Positions 14,227 through 21,722 are shown, counted from the first letter of the stretch. The stretch: DNA of 21,866 nucleotides from CALGFH01 sp036003705 (GCA_036003705.1 DASYSE010000129.1:1-21866), one strand, 5' to 3'. Numbers and translations: made by a program. The notes: generated from the sequence alone by a model not told the origin.

Positions 14227-14651
14227 GGAAGGTCCTGTCGCGGAGGCCGGGGGGTGCGGCCGGGGGGCCGGGAGGTCCGGACCGGCGGCGCCGTCTGGTC
14301 GCCGAGGAGGCGGTCGGAGCGGCTGGCCTTGAGCCGGGCGTTGTAGGCCCGCATCCGCTCGGGGTAGCCGACGATCTGCACGTCGTAGACGGGCAGGGAA
14401 AGCTGCTTGGCCACCTGGCGGATCACCTGGGGTGAGCCGACCCGGCGGCGGGTCCACTCGCCGTCGGCGGCCACCGCGACCGCGGTGGTGTCGGTGACCA
14501 TCGTCTCGGGCTCGACGAAGAACTCGACCCCGACCCGGGTGCGGGCGAACTCGCGCAGGGCGTCGAGGTCTTCGGAGGTCGCCTCCCGGTCCATGGACGC
14601 GACCTTCCGGCCGCGGCTGCGGCGGATGCGGAGGTTGTCGAGAAAGCTCAC
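14223..14651 (-). CDS. Conserved hypothetical protein, 142 residues
   Basis: I cannot name a function. The pattern resembles small conserved actinobacterial proteins of unknown role that are sometimes labelled oxidoreductase without support. The N terminus is basic (MSFLDNLRIRRSRGRK), then an acidic stretch (SEDLDALREFARTRVGVEFF). A compact core follows with FVEPETMVTDTTAVAVAADGEWTRRR and LPVYDVQIVGYPERMRAYN. The last 30 residues are Pro/Arg-rich and probably disordered. There is no signal peptide or membrane helix. It is bound to its neighbours by GTGA overlaps at both ends, so it is made together with the CBS protein and GcvT. The start is GTG at 14651. Confidence 0.8.
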   Translation of the reverse strand: MSFLDNLRIRRSRGRKVASMDREATSEDLDALREFARTRVGVEFFVEPETMVTDTTAVAVAADGEWTRRRVGSPQVIRQVAKQLSLPVYDVQIVGYPERMRAYNARLKASRSDRLLGDQTAPPVRTSRPPGRTPRPPRQDLP

Positions 14652-15109
14652 CTGGGTTTGGCGGCCGTTTCGACCGGGTGGACGATCGACAGGACCTGGC
14701 GGGAGACGTCCAGGTGCGGCAGCTCGGTCGCCTGGGCCATCTCGCGGACGCTCCAGCGGACCACGTCGCGGATGGAGACGATGCCGACGATCTGGTCGTC
14801 GGCGATCACCGGCAGGTGCCGCACCCGAGCCTGGGTCATCTGGCTGGCCGCCTCCTCGACCGAGGCGTCCGGCGCGATCGTGTACAGGTCGCCGATCAGG
14901 GCCTCGTGGGCGGCGACGTTCTTGGGGTCCTCCCCGGCGCCGATGACCTTGAGGATGTCACGCTCGGTCAGGATGCCAAGGACGCGCTCCTCCTCGAGCA
15001 CGATCACCGAGCCGATGCCCTTGGCGTCCATGAGGCTGGCCACGTCGGCGACGTTGTAATGCGGGCCGACGGTGACGACCTCCTTGGTCATGACCTCCGA
15101 GACCTCCAC
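14648..15109 (-). CDS. CBS-domain pair protein
   Basis: A stand-alone tandem CBS-domain (Bateman module) protein of 153 residues. Such modules usually bind adenosine nucleotides and regulate a partner, and the ligand and partner here are unknown. CBS1 opens with VSEVMTKEVVTVGPHYNVAD and includes GIGSVIVLEEERVLGILTERDIL. CBS2 includes LYTIAPDASVEEAASQM and VRHLPVIADDQIVGIVSIRDVVRW. The start is GTG at 15109, chosen because AGGAGG lies eight bases upstream. The open frame continues to 15307, but that stretch is non-conserved leader. It is the first gene of the operon ending in gcvT and idi. The LTERDIL and SIRDVV ends of the two domains are typical nucleotide-site positions. Confidence 0.92.
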   Translation of the reverse strand: MEVSEVMTKEVVTVGPHYNVADVASLMDAKGIGSVIVLEEERVLGILTERDILKVIGAGEDPKNVAAHEALIGDLYTIAPDASVEEAASQMTQARVRHLPVIADDQIVGIVSIRDVVRWSVREMAQATELPHLDVSRQVLSIVHPVETAAKPR

Positions 15110-15144
15110 GAGGCAGTCCTCCTTGCAGCGACGCCAGAGGGTGG

Positions 15145-15209
15145 GGCCGGGCCGCCTGGGCGCCCCGGCCTCCGCTACGAGCCTACTCCAGCGCGAGATC
15201 GCACGACAG
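15145..15209 (-). promoter_or_regulatory. Candidate promoter and GC-rich leader hairpin of the CBS-gcvT operon
   Basis: On the minus strand CTGTCG (15209-15204) and TAGGCT (15185-15180), 18 bases apart, could form a promoter. Within the leader, GGCCGGG and CCCGGCC (15170-15164 with 15151-15145) form a 7-bp stem around a 12-base loop. It is a strong structure upstream of the ribosome binding site, but no ligand class is recognised. Confidence 0.35.
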
Positions 15210-15255
15210 CGGCGGCCGGGTTCGTTTTGCCTGGTCGGTTCCGGGCACGCTCGGC

Positions 15256-15314
15256 TTAGCTGACGCCGTTCACGCTCGCTAGACTCAGCCGGGGATACCT
15301 GACCCAAAGGAGCC
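15256..15314 (+). promoter_or_regulatory. Candidate promoter and ribosome binding site of lpdA
   Basis: TTAGCT (15256-15261) and TAGACT (15280-15285) with an 18-base spacer form a plausible promoter. AAAGGAG (15306-15312) lies nine bases before ATG 15322. Confidence 0.5.
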
Positions 15315-15321
15315 GACGACC

Positions 15322-16728
15322 ATGGCCGAGAACGCCTACGACCTTGTGATCCTCGGGAGCGGCACCGGTGGGTACTCGGCCGCGATCCGCGCTTCCGACT
15401 TGGGTCTCAAGGTCGCCCTGGTGGAGAAGGAGGACCGCTGCGGCGGCACCTGCCTCAACCGGGGCTGCATCCCGACCAAGGCGCTGCTGCATGCCGCCGA
15501 GGTCATGGACGGGGTCCACGAGGCGTCCGAGCGCTGGGGCATCAAGGCGACGGTGGAGTCGATCGACTACTCGGCCACGGTGGCCAACCGCGAGGACATC
15601 GTCACCAAGAACGTCAAGGGCCTCGAAGGCCACCTGAAGAAGGACGGCGTGGCCATCGTCCGTGGCCGGGGCCGGGTCACCGGGCCGCGCAGCGTCCAGG
15701 TCGAGGGGGTCGGGGAGGTGACCGCGACCAGGGGGCTGGTGCTGGCGTCGGGGTCGCAGCCGAAGTCGATCCCTGGACTGGAGATCGACGGTCGGCGGGT
15801 GATCAGCTCCGACCACGCGCTGATGCTCGACTACCTGCCCGAGTCGGTGATCGTGCTGGGCGCCGGGGCGGTCGGGGTCGAGTTCGCCTCCTTCTGGCGC
15901 TCCATGGGGGCCGAGGTGACCGTGGTCGAGGTCCTGCCCGGCCTGGTGCCGCTGGAGGACGCCGACAGCCAGCGGGAGCTGAACAGGGCGTTCAAGAAGC
16001 GCGGCATCACCTCGATGGTCGAGACCAAGCTGGAGGACGCCAAGGTCACCGACGAGCAGGTGACGGTGACGGTGACCGACGCCAAGGGCAAGACCTCGCA
16101 GGTGTCGGCCGATCTGCTGCTGGTCGCCACCGGTCGCGGCCCGGTCAGCACGGACCTCGGCTACGAGGAGATCGGGGTCAAGCTGGACCGCGGCTTCGCG
16201 GTCCCCAAGAGCTGGGACACCCTGGAGACCGACGTCGACGGCGTCTACGCCGTCGGCGACCTCCTGCCCCCGCCGTCGCTGGCCCTGGCCCACGCCTCCT
16301 TCGCCGAGGGGATGCTGGTCGCCGAGACGGTCGCCGGCCAGGCGTCGCCGCCGATCGACTACGCCGGCATCCCCAGGGTCACCTATTGCACCCCCGAGGT
16401 GGCATCGGTCGGCCTCACCGAGGTACAGGCCAAGGAGCAGGGCCACGACGTGGTGACCAACAAGTTCCCGTTCAACGCCACCGCCAAGGGCCTCATCCAC
16501 GGCCAGGGTGGCATGGTCAAGCTGGTCGCGGCCAAGGACGGCCCGGTGCTGGGCGTGCACCTGGTCGGGGCCCGGGTCACCGACCTGATCGCCGAGGCGA
16601 TGCTGATCTACAACTGGGAGGCCCTGCCGATCGACGTCGCCCAGTACATCCACCCTCATCCCACCCTGTCCGAGGCGATCGGCGAGGCCCACATGACCCT
16701 TGCCGGGCGCGGCCTCCACCAGCTCTGA
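15322..16728 (+). CDS. lpdA: Dihydrolipoamide dehydrogenase (E3)
   Basis: FAD-dependent disulfide oxidoreductase that reoxidises the dihydrolipoyl groups of E2 (and of glycine-cleavage H-protein) with NAD. The 468 residues have the family length. The FAD-binding Rossmann motif is LGSGTGGYSAA (11-21). The redox-active Cys pair is in GGTCLNRGC (Cys44/Cys49). The NAD-binding motif GAGAVGVEFA is near 179-188, YAVGD is the second FAD motif, and HPHPTLSEAI near 444-453 carries the catalytic His-Glu pair. ATG 15322 is preceded by AAAGGAG. It stands 29 bases before the E2 gene in the same direction, so the two are probably co-transcribed. It likely serves all lipoate-dependent complexes in the cell. 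Confidence 0.97.
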   Translation: MAENAYDLVILGSGTGGYSAAIRASDLGLKVALVEKEDRCGGTCLNRGCIPTKALLHAAEVMDGVHEASERWGIKATVESIDYSATVANREDIVTKNVKGLEGHLKKDGVAIVRGRGRVTGPRSVQVEGVGEVTATRGLVLASGSQPKSIPGLEIDGRRVISSDHALMLDYLPESVIVLGAGAVGVEFASFWRSMGAEVTVVEVLPGLVPLEDADSQRELNRAFKKRGITSMVETKLEDAKVTDEQVTVTVTDAKGKTSQVSADLLLVATGRGPVSTDLGYEEIGVKLDRGFAVPKSWDTLETDVDGVYAVGDLLPPPSLALAHASFAEGMLVAETVAGQASPPIDYAGIPRVTYCTPEVASVGLTEVQAKEQGHDVVTNKFPFNATAKGLIHGQGGMVKLVAAKDGPVLGVHLVGARVTDLIAEAMLIYNWEALPIDVAQYIHPHPTLSEAIGEAHMTLAGRGLHQL

Positions 16729-16757
16729 GCCGGCACGCGACCCGGGAGACGATGGTC

Positions 16758-18593
16758 ATGGCGACACCAGTCAAGATGCCGGAGCTCGGCGAGTCGATCA
16801 CCGAGGGCACGATCACCCGCTGGATCAAGCAGGAGGGCGACCGGGTCGAGGTCGACGAGCCGCTGTTCGAGGTCTCCACCGACAAGGTCGACACCGAGGT
16901 CCCGTCGCCGGTGTCCGGGGTGCTGCAGTCGATCAAGGTCCAGGCCGACGAGACCGTCGAGGTCGGCGCCGAGCTGGCCGTCATCGAGCAGGACGGCGAG
17001 GGCGGCGGCGAGGCCGGCGACGCCACGGCGGAGGCCGCCGCCGACGAGGAGGCCGGGGAGGCCGCCGGCGCTGAGGAGGCCGAGGAGGTCGGGGAGGCCG
17101 CGGAGGCCACCGAGGCCAGGGAGGGCAGCGAGGAGGCCGGCGCCGAGGAGGCGGGGGAGGCGGCGGCGCAGACAGGCGACGGCGCCGAGGCCGGGTCGGG
17201 GTCCGGGGATGGCGGGACCACCACGGTGACCATGCCCGAGCTGGGCGAGTCGATCACCGAGGGGACCATCACCCGCTGGATCAAGCAGGAGGGCGACCGG
17301 GTCGAGGCCGACGAGCCGCTGTTCGAGGTCTCCACCGACAAGGTCGACACCGAGGTCCCGTCGCCGGTGTCCGGGGTGCTGCAGTCGATCAAGGTCCAGG
17401 CCGACGAGACCGTCGAGGTCGGCGCCGAGCTGGCCGTCATCGGCGGCGGTGGCGGCGCCTCGCAGGCCCCGGCGGCCGAGGCCGACCAGGCCGGGGAGCC
17501 GGCCGAGCGCGGCGCCGAGCAGGCCACCGGCACCGAGGAGGCCCCCAGGGACCGGAAGGCCGAGCAGGCGCCGGACACCGGGCCGCGGGAGGCCAAGCCG
17601 GCGGCCAGGGCCGGCGGCGACGGCAAGGCCGCGGCCGGGGTCTCGCCGCTGGTGCGCCGGCTGGCCCGCGAGCACGACGTCGACCTGAGCGAGGTCCAGG
17701 GCAGCGGCTCCGGCGGCCGGGTGCGCCGCGAGGACGTCGAGGCGTTCGTGCAGCAGCGCGGCAAGCAGCCGGCCGCGGCCCCGGCGGCCAGCGGCGAGGC
17801 CAGGCCGAAGGCGGCCGCGGCGGCGCCCTCTGGCCCGCGGGTGGCCGTGCCGCTGGCCAAGGGCCTGCGCGAGGAGGTCGTCCCCGCGACCCGGCTGCGC
17901 AAGGTGATCGCCGAGCGGATGGTCGCCTCGCTGCAGACCAGCGCCCAGCTGACCAGCGCCGTCGAAATCGACATGACCAAGGTCATGCGCCTGCGCGCCC
18001 GGGCCAAGGACGAGTTCAAGGCGCGGGAGGGCGTCTCCCTGTCGCCCATGCCGTTCGCCGTCCTGGCCCTGGTCGCCGCGATCAGGGAGTACCCGACGGT
18101 CAACTCGGCCATGGACGAGGACGGCAACCTTCACGTCTACCAGGACGTCCACCTGGGGGTCGCGGTCGACACGCCCAAGGGGCTGTTCGTCCCGGTGATC
18201 AAGCACGCCGAGTCGCTGAACCTGGCCGGCCTGGCCAAGGCCATCTCCGACGTGGCCAAGCGCACCCGCGACGGCAAGATCGGCCCCGACGAGCTGTCCG
18301 GCTCCACCATCTCGCTGACCAACACCGGCAGCCGGGGCGCCGTCTGGGACACGCCCATCATCAACCAGCCCAACGCGGCCATCTTCGCCACCCCGGCGAT
18401 CGTCAAGCGGCCGGTGGTGGTCACCGACCCCGACCTGGGCGAGGTGGTCGCGGTCCGGCAGATGATGTACGGGATCCTGACCTATGACCATCGCATCATC
18501 GACGGCGCCGACGCGGCGCGCTTCCTGGTCAAGGTCAAGGAGCTCCTGGAGGCGGCCGACTTCGAGGGCGACCTTGGCCTGGAGCGGGAGTAA
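16758..18593 (+). CDS. sucB: Dihydrolipoamide acyltransferase E2 with two lipoyl domains
   Basis: Core E2 of a 2-oxoacid dehydrogenase complex, 611 residues. Domains in order: lipoyl domain 1 (about 5-77, lipoylated Lys43 in EVSTDKV), an Ala/Glu-rich acidic linker, lipoyl domain 2 (about 157-229, Lys195), a second charged linker, the peripheral-subunit-binding domain (VSPLVRRLAREHDVDLSEVQ, from about 294), and the catalytic domain ending with the DHRIIDGADAARF motif (His578, Asp582). It is labelled SucB or AceF by family. In actinobacteria one E2 can serve both pyruvate and 2-oxoglutarate dehydrogenase, and aceE is the only E1 in this window. ATG 16758 was chosen because GGGAG lies nine bases upstream; ATG 16752 is too close to it. 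It is followed directly by lipB and lipA. Confidence 0.95.
   Translation: MATPVKMPELGESITEGTITRWIKQEGDRVEVDEPLFEVSTDKVDTEVPSPVSGVLQSIKVQADETVEVGAELAVIEQDGEGGGEAGDATAEAAADEEAGEAAGAEEAEEVGEAAEATEAREGSEEAGAEEAGEAAAQTGDGAEAGSGSGDGGTTTVTMPELGESITEGTITRWIKQEGDRVEADEPLFEVSTDKVDTEVPSPVSGVLQSIKVQADETVEVGAELAVIGGGGGASQAPAAEADQAGEPAERGAEQATGTEEAPRDRKAEQAPDTGPREAKPAARAGGDGKAAAGVSPLVRRLAREHDVDLSEVQGSGSGGRVRREDVEAFVQQRGKQPAAAPAASGEARPKAAAAAPSGPRVAVPLAKGLREEVVPATRLRKVIAERMVASLQTSAQLTSAVEIDMTKVMRLRARAKDEFKAREGVSLSPMPFAVLALVAAIREYPTVNSAMDEDGNLHVYQDVHLGVAVDTPKGLFVPVIKHAESLNLAGLAKAISDVAKRTRDGKIGPDELSGSTISLTNTGSRGAVWDTPIINQPNAAIFATPAIVKRPVVVTDPDLGEVVAVRQMMYGILTYDHRIIDGADAARFLVKVKELLEAADFEGDLGLERE
16776..16986 (+). 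repeat. Lipoyl-domain DNA repeat, copy 1
   Basis: This copy matches 17232-17442 at 206 of 211 bases by direct reading. The last 134 bases (16853-16986) are identical, including silent positions. Similarity stops sharply at both ends of the domain. Confidence 0.95.
17232..17442 (+). repeat. Lipoyl-domain DNA repeat, copy 2
   Basis: Second copy of the direct repeat, 456 bases (152 codons) after copy 1, so the frame is kept. The five differences lie in the first 80 bases; only one changes an amino acid (Val to Ala). Confidence 0.95.
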
Positions 18594-18597
18594 CGCC

Positions 18598-19305
18598 ATG
18601 GCGCCCCTGTGGACCGTGCGCGCCGGGACCGTCCCCTACCGGCGGGCCTGGGCCTGGCAGCGGGCCCTTGTCCGGCGCCGGGCGGCGGGCGAGATCCCCG
18701 ACACCGTGCTGCTGCTGGAGCACCCGCACGTCTACACCATCGGCAAGCGCGGCAGCGACGGCGACGTGCTCGCCGACCCGGCCTGGCTGGCCGCCCAGGG
18801 CGCCGAGGTGGTGCGCAGCGACCGCGGCGGCCAGGTCACCTACCACGGCCCCGGCCAGCTGGTCGGCTACCCGATCACCATGCTGGACCCCAACCCCGAC
18901 ATCTGGGGCTTCGTCGGCCGGGTCGAGCAGGCCCTGGTCGACGTGGCCACAGGGTTCGGGCTGCAGGCCAGGGGCGAGCGGGGCGACCTGACCGGCGTGT
19001 GGGTCGGCGACGCCAAGCTCGGCGCCATCGGCATGCGGGTCTCGCGCGGGGTGACCAGCCACGGCTTCGCCCTCAACTGCGCCACCGACCTGGCCTTCTT
19101 CAACGCCATCGTGCCCTGCGGGATGCCGGGCAAGGCGGCCTGCTCGCTGTCCAGCCTGCTCGGCCGCCAGGTGCCGGTGGCCGAGGTTCTGCCGGCCGTC
19201 GAGCGCCACCTGGCCGAGCGGCTGGGCCGGACGCCGATCCCGGTCGACCCCGCTACCCTGGAGCTGCCGGCCGAGGACCACGACCCGGAGACCGTCCATG
19301 CCTGA
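18598..19305 (+). CDS. lipB: Octanoyl-[acyl-carrier-protein]:protein N-octanoyltransferase
   Basis: Transfers octanoate from acyl carrier protein to the lipoyl-domain lysine, the first step of endogenous lipoylation. The 235 residues contain RGGQVTYHGPGQLVGYPI, the catalytic Lys in GDAKLGAIG (about 140), GVTSHGFALNCATDL, and the catalytic Cys in IVPCGM (about 174). ATG 18598 lies four bases after the E2 stop, with GGGAG upstream inside the end of the E2 gene. The end overlaps lipA by 8 bases. The adjacent substrates (the E2 lipoyl domains) and the next enzyme (LipA) make the function secure. Confidence 0.96.
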   Translation: MAPLWTVRAGTVPYRRAWAWQRALVRRRAAGEIPDTVLLLEHPHVYTIGKRGSDGDVLADPAWLAAQGAEVVRSDRGGQVTYHGPGQLVGYPITMLDPNPDIWGFVGRVEQALVDVATGFGLQARGERGDLTGVWVGDAKLGAIGMRVSRGVTSHGFALNCATDLAFFNAIVPCGMPGKAACSLSSLLGRQVPVAEVLPAVERHLAERLGRTPIPVDPATLELPAEDHDPETVHA

Positions 19306-20284
19306 GCCTGTGATCCCACCCGGGGTTCGTACCCTCGGCGTGCTGCCGCGCACCCCGGCGCCACCCCCGACCGAGGCGACCTTCGCCCGCAAGCCGGAAT
19401 GGCTCAAGGTCAGGGCCACCCTCGGCCCCAACTACACCGAGCTCAAGGGCCTGATGCGCGACGCCGAGCTGCACACGGTCTGCGAGCAGGCCGGCTGCCC
19501 CAACATCTACGAGTGCTGGGAGGCCCGCGAGGCCACCTTCCTGATCGGTGGGGAGCTCTGCACCAGGGCCTGCCCGTTCTGCCAGATCCACAGCGGCCGT
19601 CCCGAGGGCTACGACACCGACGAGCCCCGGCGGGTCGCCCACGCCGTCGCCCGCATGGGCCTGCGGTTCGCGGTCATCACCGGGGTGGCCCGCGACGACC
19701 TGGCCGACGGGGGCGCCTGGCTGTTCGCCGAGTCGGTCCGCCAGGTCCGTTCGCTGCTGCCCGGCTGCGGGGTCGAGGTGCTGATCCCCGACTTCCGCGG
19801 CAAGCCGGATGCCCTGCGCCAGGTCACCGACGCCGAGCCCGACGTCCTGGGGCACAACGTCGAGACCGTCCCCCGCCTGTACAAGCGGATCCGGCCGGGG
19901 TTCACCTACGCCGGGTCGCTGGAGCTGCTGGCCAGGGCGCGGGCCTGGCTGCCGCGGGGGTGCGCCACCAAGTCCAACCTGATCCTGGGGATGGGCGAGG
20001 AGCGGACCGAGGTGCTGCAGACCATGGCCGACCTGCGCGCCGTCGGGGTCGAGCTGCTCACCATCACCCAGTACCTGCAGCCGACCAAGGGGCACCTCAA
20101 CCTGCAGCGGTTCGTCACGCCCGAGGAGTTCGCCGAGCTGAAGGCGCACGCCGAGGGCCTCGGGTTCGCCCACGTCGAGTCGGGGGCGCTGGTCCGCTCC
20201 AGCTACCACGCCGGCGAGATGCACAAGGCGGCCGTACGCAAGCAGCACGGCCAGCTGCCCGCCTGGGCCGCGGCCGAGGCCTGA
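19298..20284 (+). CDS. lipA: Lipoyl synthase
   Basis: Radical SAM enzyme that inserts two sulfurs into the protein-bound octanoyl chain. The 328 residues show the auxiliary-cluster cysteines in CEQAGCPNIYEC (Cys62, 67, 73) and the radical SAM motif CTRACPFC (Cys88, 92, 95). The C-terminal RSSYHAGE (about 300-307) carries the Ser that completes the auxiliary cluster. All ligands expected for activity are present. ATG 19298 overlaps the end of lipB by 8 bases, indicating coupled translation. The first 28 residues are Pro-rich and variable. It is the last clear member of the lpd-E2-lipB-lipA run. Confidence 0.97.
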   Translation: MPEPVIPPGVRTLGVLPRTPAPPPTEATFARKPEWLKVRATLGPNYTELKGLMRDAELHTVCEQAGCPNIYECWEAREATFLIGGELCTRACPFCQIHSGRPEGYDTDEPRRVAHAVARMGLRFAVITGVARDDLADGGAWLFAESVRQVRSLLPGCGVEVLIPDFRGKPDALRQVTDAEPDVLGHNVETVPRLYKRIRPGFTYAGSLELLARARAWLPRGCATKSNLILGMGEERTEVLQTMADLRAVGVELLTITQYLQPTKGHLNLQRFVTPEEFAELKAHAEGLGFAHVESGALVRSSYHAGEMHKAAVRKQHGQLPAWAAAEA

Positions 20285-20293
20285 GCCCAAACC

Positions 20294-20845
20294 GTGTCCC
20301 GACCCGCCGTCCTCACCGCGCCCCGGCGCGCCTCGACCGGTACCCGCCTGGCCGTGCTGCTGCTGGTCGTTGCCGTGGGCTGGCTCGGGTTCCGGGCCGT
20401 CGCCGCCTTCGACCAGGACCGCCACGCCGCCGAGGCCGCCGCGGTGGTCGGCACCACCGACGCCGTACGCCATCGCCTGCTCCCGGTCCCGGGCGCTCCG
20501 GGGGTGTCGGGAGCGACCGGGGAGCTGCGCTACCGCCCCAGCACCTGGCTGACCGTCGTCGAGCTGCGCGGCCTGGAGCCGGTGACCGGGGGCGAGCGCT
20601 ACCTGGTGTTCCTGCGCAACTGGGCCGGCTGGACGCTGGCCGGGGCGGCCCGGCCGGACTCCGGCGGCACCGCCCAGGTGCGCTCGGCGGCCGAGCCACG
20701 CCCGACGTCCATCTACGAGGTCGTGGTCACCAGGGCGGTCGACGACGCCACCAGCGTCCCCCACGGCCAGCCGGTGCTGCACTGGTTCGAGCCCTCGCTG
20801 GCCGCACCCAGGGCCCGCCCGTTCGACTTCGCCCGGGGCGCCTAA
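20294..20845 (+). CDS. Membrane-anchored protein with RskA-like (anti-sigma-K C-terminal) domain
   Basis: The 183-residue product has a short basic cytoplasmic N terminus, one membrane helix (about residues 18-34, TRLAVLLLVVAVGWLGF) and a predicted extracellular domain. That domain reads GELRYRPSTWLTVVELRGLEP, then GERYLVFLRNWAGWTLAGAARP, VVVTRAVDD and a P-x-G-x-P-V-L ending. This is the pattern of the extracellular anti-sigma-K factor domain (RskA C-terminal). The cytoplasmic zinc-finger that binds a sigma factor in true RskA is absent, and no sigma gene is nearby. It is therefore not a complete anti-sigma factor as it stands. Start: GTG 20294, nine bases after lipA, with no clear ribosome binding site, so it is probably co-transcribed with lipA. 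The domain assignment is by pattern and needs a profile check. Confidence 0.65.
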   Translation: MSRPAVLTAPRRASTGTRLAVLLLVVAVGWLGFRAVAAFDQDRHAAEAAAVVGTTDAVRHRLLPVPGAPGVSGATGELRYRPSTWLTVVELRGLEPVTGGERYLVFLRNWAGWTLAGAARPDSGGTAQVRSAAEPRPTSIYEVVVTRAVDDATSVPHGQPVLHWFEPSLAAPRARPFDFARGA

Positions 20846-20858
20846 CCGGTCGGCCGGT
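20845..20858. terminator. Small hairpin between convergent genes (weak terminator candidate)
   Basis: ACCGG-TCGG-CCGGT is a perfect 5-bp stem with a 4-base loop. It falls exactly in the 12-base gap between the converging RskA-like and TetR genes. There is no T run on either side, so intrinsic termination is doubtful. Confidence 0.25.
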
Positions 20859-21508
20859 CACAGCCGCAGGCCGGACTCCAGCTGGGCCAGGCCCTCGTCC
20901 AGCGCGGCCACGAAGTCCGGCGGCGACTGGTCGGGCGCACTGAACCAGGCGGCGATCCCCACCCCGATCACCGCGCCCGCGAGGGTTCGGACCGCGGAGT
21001 CGTCGGCACGCCGCCCGGTCCGCTCGGCGACCAGCTCGGCCAGCAGCTGGATGCTCCTGCCGAACCGGTCCAGCATCCTGGCCCGCAGCTCGGGCACCGA
21101 GCGGATCAGCGCGTCGCGTTCCCGCTGGGCCGCCGCCTCCTCGGCGGGCAGCTGCGCGAAGGTGGACCGCATGGCGTGCCGCAGGGCCTGGATCGGGCTC
21201 GCGGAGGCCGGCTGCGCCCGGAACGCCTCGACGGGGAACGGGTCGAAGGCGTCGTCCAGGACGACGGCTTCCTTGGTCGGGAAGTAGCGGAAGAAGGTGC
21301 TGGGCGAGATCTCGGCCGCCGCGGCGATCTGCTCCACGGTGGTGTTGCCATACCCCTGCTCGCGGAACAGCCGCAGCGCCTGCTCCTGGATCGCGGCTCT
21401 GGTCCTGGCCTTCTTCCGCTCGCGCAACCCGACCGCTGGCCGGTCAGGCGAGGGCAACTGGCAGTCGCTTGCGGCCGAAGCGGTCATCGAGCAGCCCCGC
21501 GCGGTCAT
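20858..21508 (-). CDS. TetR-family transcriptional regulator
   Basis: One-component repressor-type regulator, 216 residues from the first ATG. The N-terminal DNA-binding domain is clear: RERKKARTRAAIQEQALRLF, then the helix-turn-helix in TTVEQIAAAAEISPSTFFRYFPTKEAVV (about 56-83). The C-terminal ligand/dimerisation half is helical and diverse, so no ligand can be named. The start is uncertain. ATG 21508 and ATG 21487 lie in two copies of a 21-base tandem repeat and have the same upstream bases; neither has a good ribosome binding site. The first about 25 residues overlap, in another frame, the remnant of an MFS exporter gene. The regulator may be translated by coupling to that remnant. Confidence 0.9.
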   Translation of the reverse strand: MTARGCSMTASAASDCQLPSPDRPAVGLRERKKARTRAAIQEQALRLFREQGYGNTTVEQIAAAAEISPSTFFRYFPTKEAVVLDDAFDPFPVEAFRAQPASASPIQALRHAMRSTFAQLPAEEAAAQRERDALIRSVPELRARMLDRFGRSIQLLAELVAERTGRRADDSAVRTLAGAVIGVGIAAWFSAPDQSPPDFVAALDEGLAQLESGLRL

Positions 21509-21722
21509 CGAGCAGCCCCGCCGGCAGCAGAGCGGCGGCCGGCACCAGGTTGGAGGCGTTGGCGAACCACTGCGCCTGGCTGGTGGAGGCGTTCAGGTGG
21601 GTGGCCAGGATGGGCAGGGCGACATTGAGGACTGTGAGATCCAGCCCGACGACGAGTAGGCTCAGCGCGAGCGCGGCCGGTGCCCACCACTTGCGCGCTT
21701 CCAGGGTATGCATGAGAGTCAT
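21444..21722 (-). pseudogene. 5' remnant of an MFS (DHA2-type) drug exporter gene
   Basis: The 92-residue frame starts like a 14-helix drug:proton antiporter. TM1 is ALALSLLVVGLDLTVLNVAL, followed by LATHLNASTSQAQWFANASNLVPAAALLPAG, which matches the TM1-TM2 region. Motif A then follows, with DRFGRKRL, and the frame stops eight residues after that Arg-Phe-Gly. A real member has about 450 or more residues, so roughly four-fifths is missing. The sequence beyond the stop is the TetR gene in another frame, so this looks like an internal deletion that joined the exporter's front to the regulator. Motif A is also disturbed: AGLLDDR occurs twice because of the 21-base tandem duplication. The remnant may now act only as a translated leader. 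ATG 21722 or 21713 could start it. Confidence 0.75.
21480..21521. repeat. Perfect 21-bp tandem duplication
   Basis: Two identical 21-base units, 21480-21500 and 21501-21521, stand head to tail. In the MFS frame they duplicate AGLLDDR. In the TetR frame they duplicate the ATG start and its upstream bases. Confidence 0.97.

Noticed and set aside
11617..14346. A 909-codon plus-strand open frame over the end of aceE, idi and gcvT
   Set aside because: Gly/Arg/Pro/His-rich shadow with no domain; idi and gcvT on the minus strand explain the region.
15256..18599. Long minus-strand frames opposite lpdA and the E2 gene
   Set aside because: Their apparent internal repeats are only the mirror of the duplicated lipoyl domains; lpdA and E2 account for the codon pattern.
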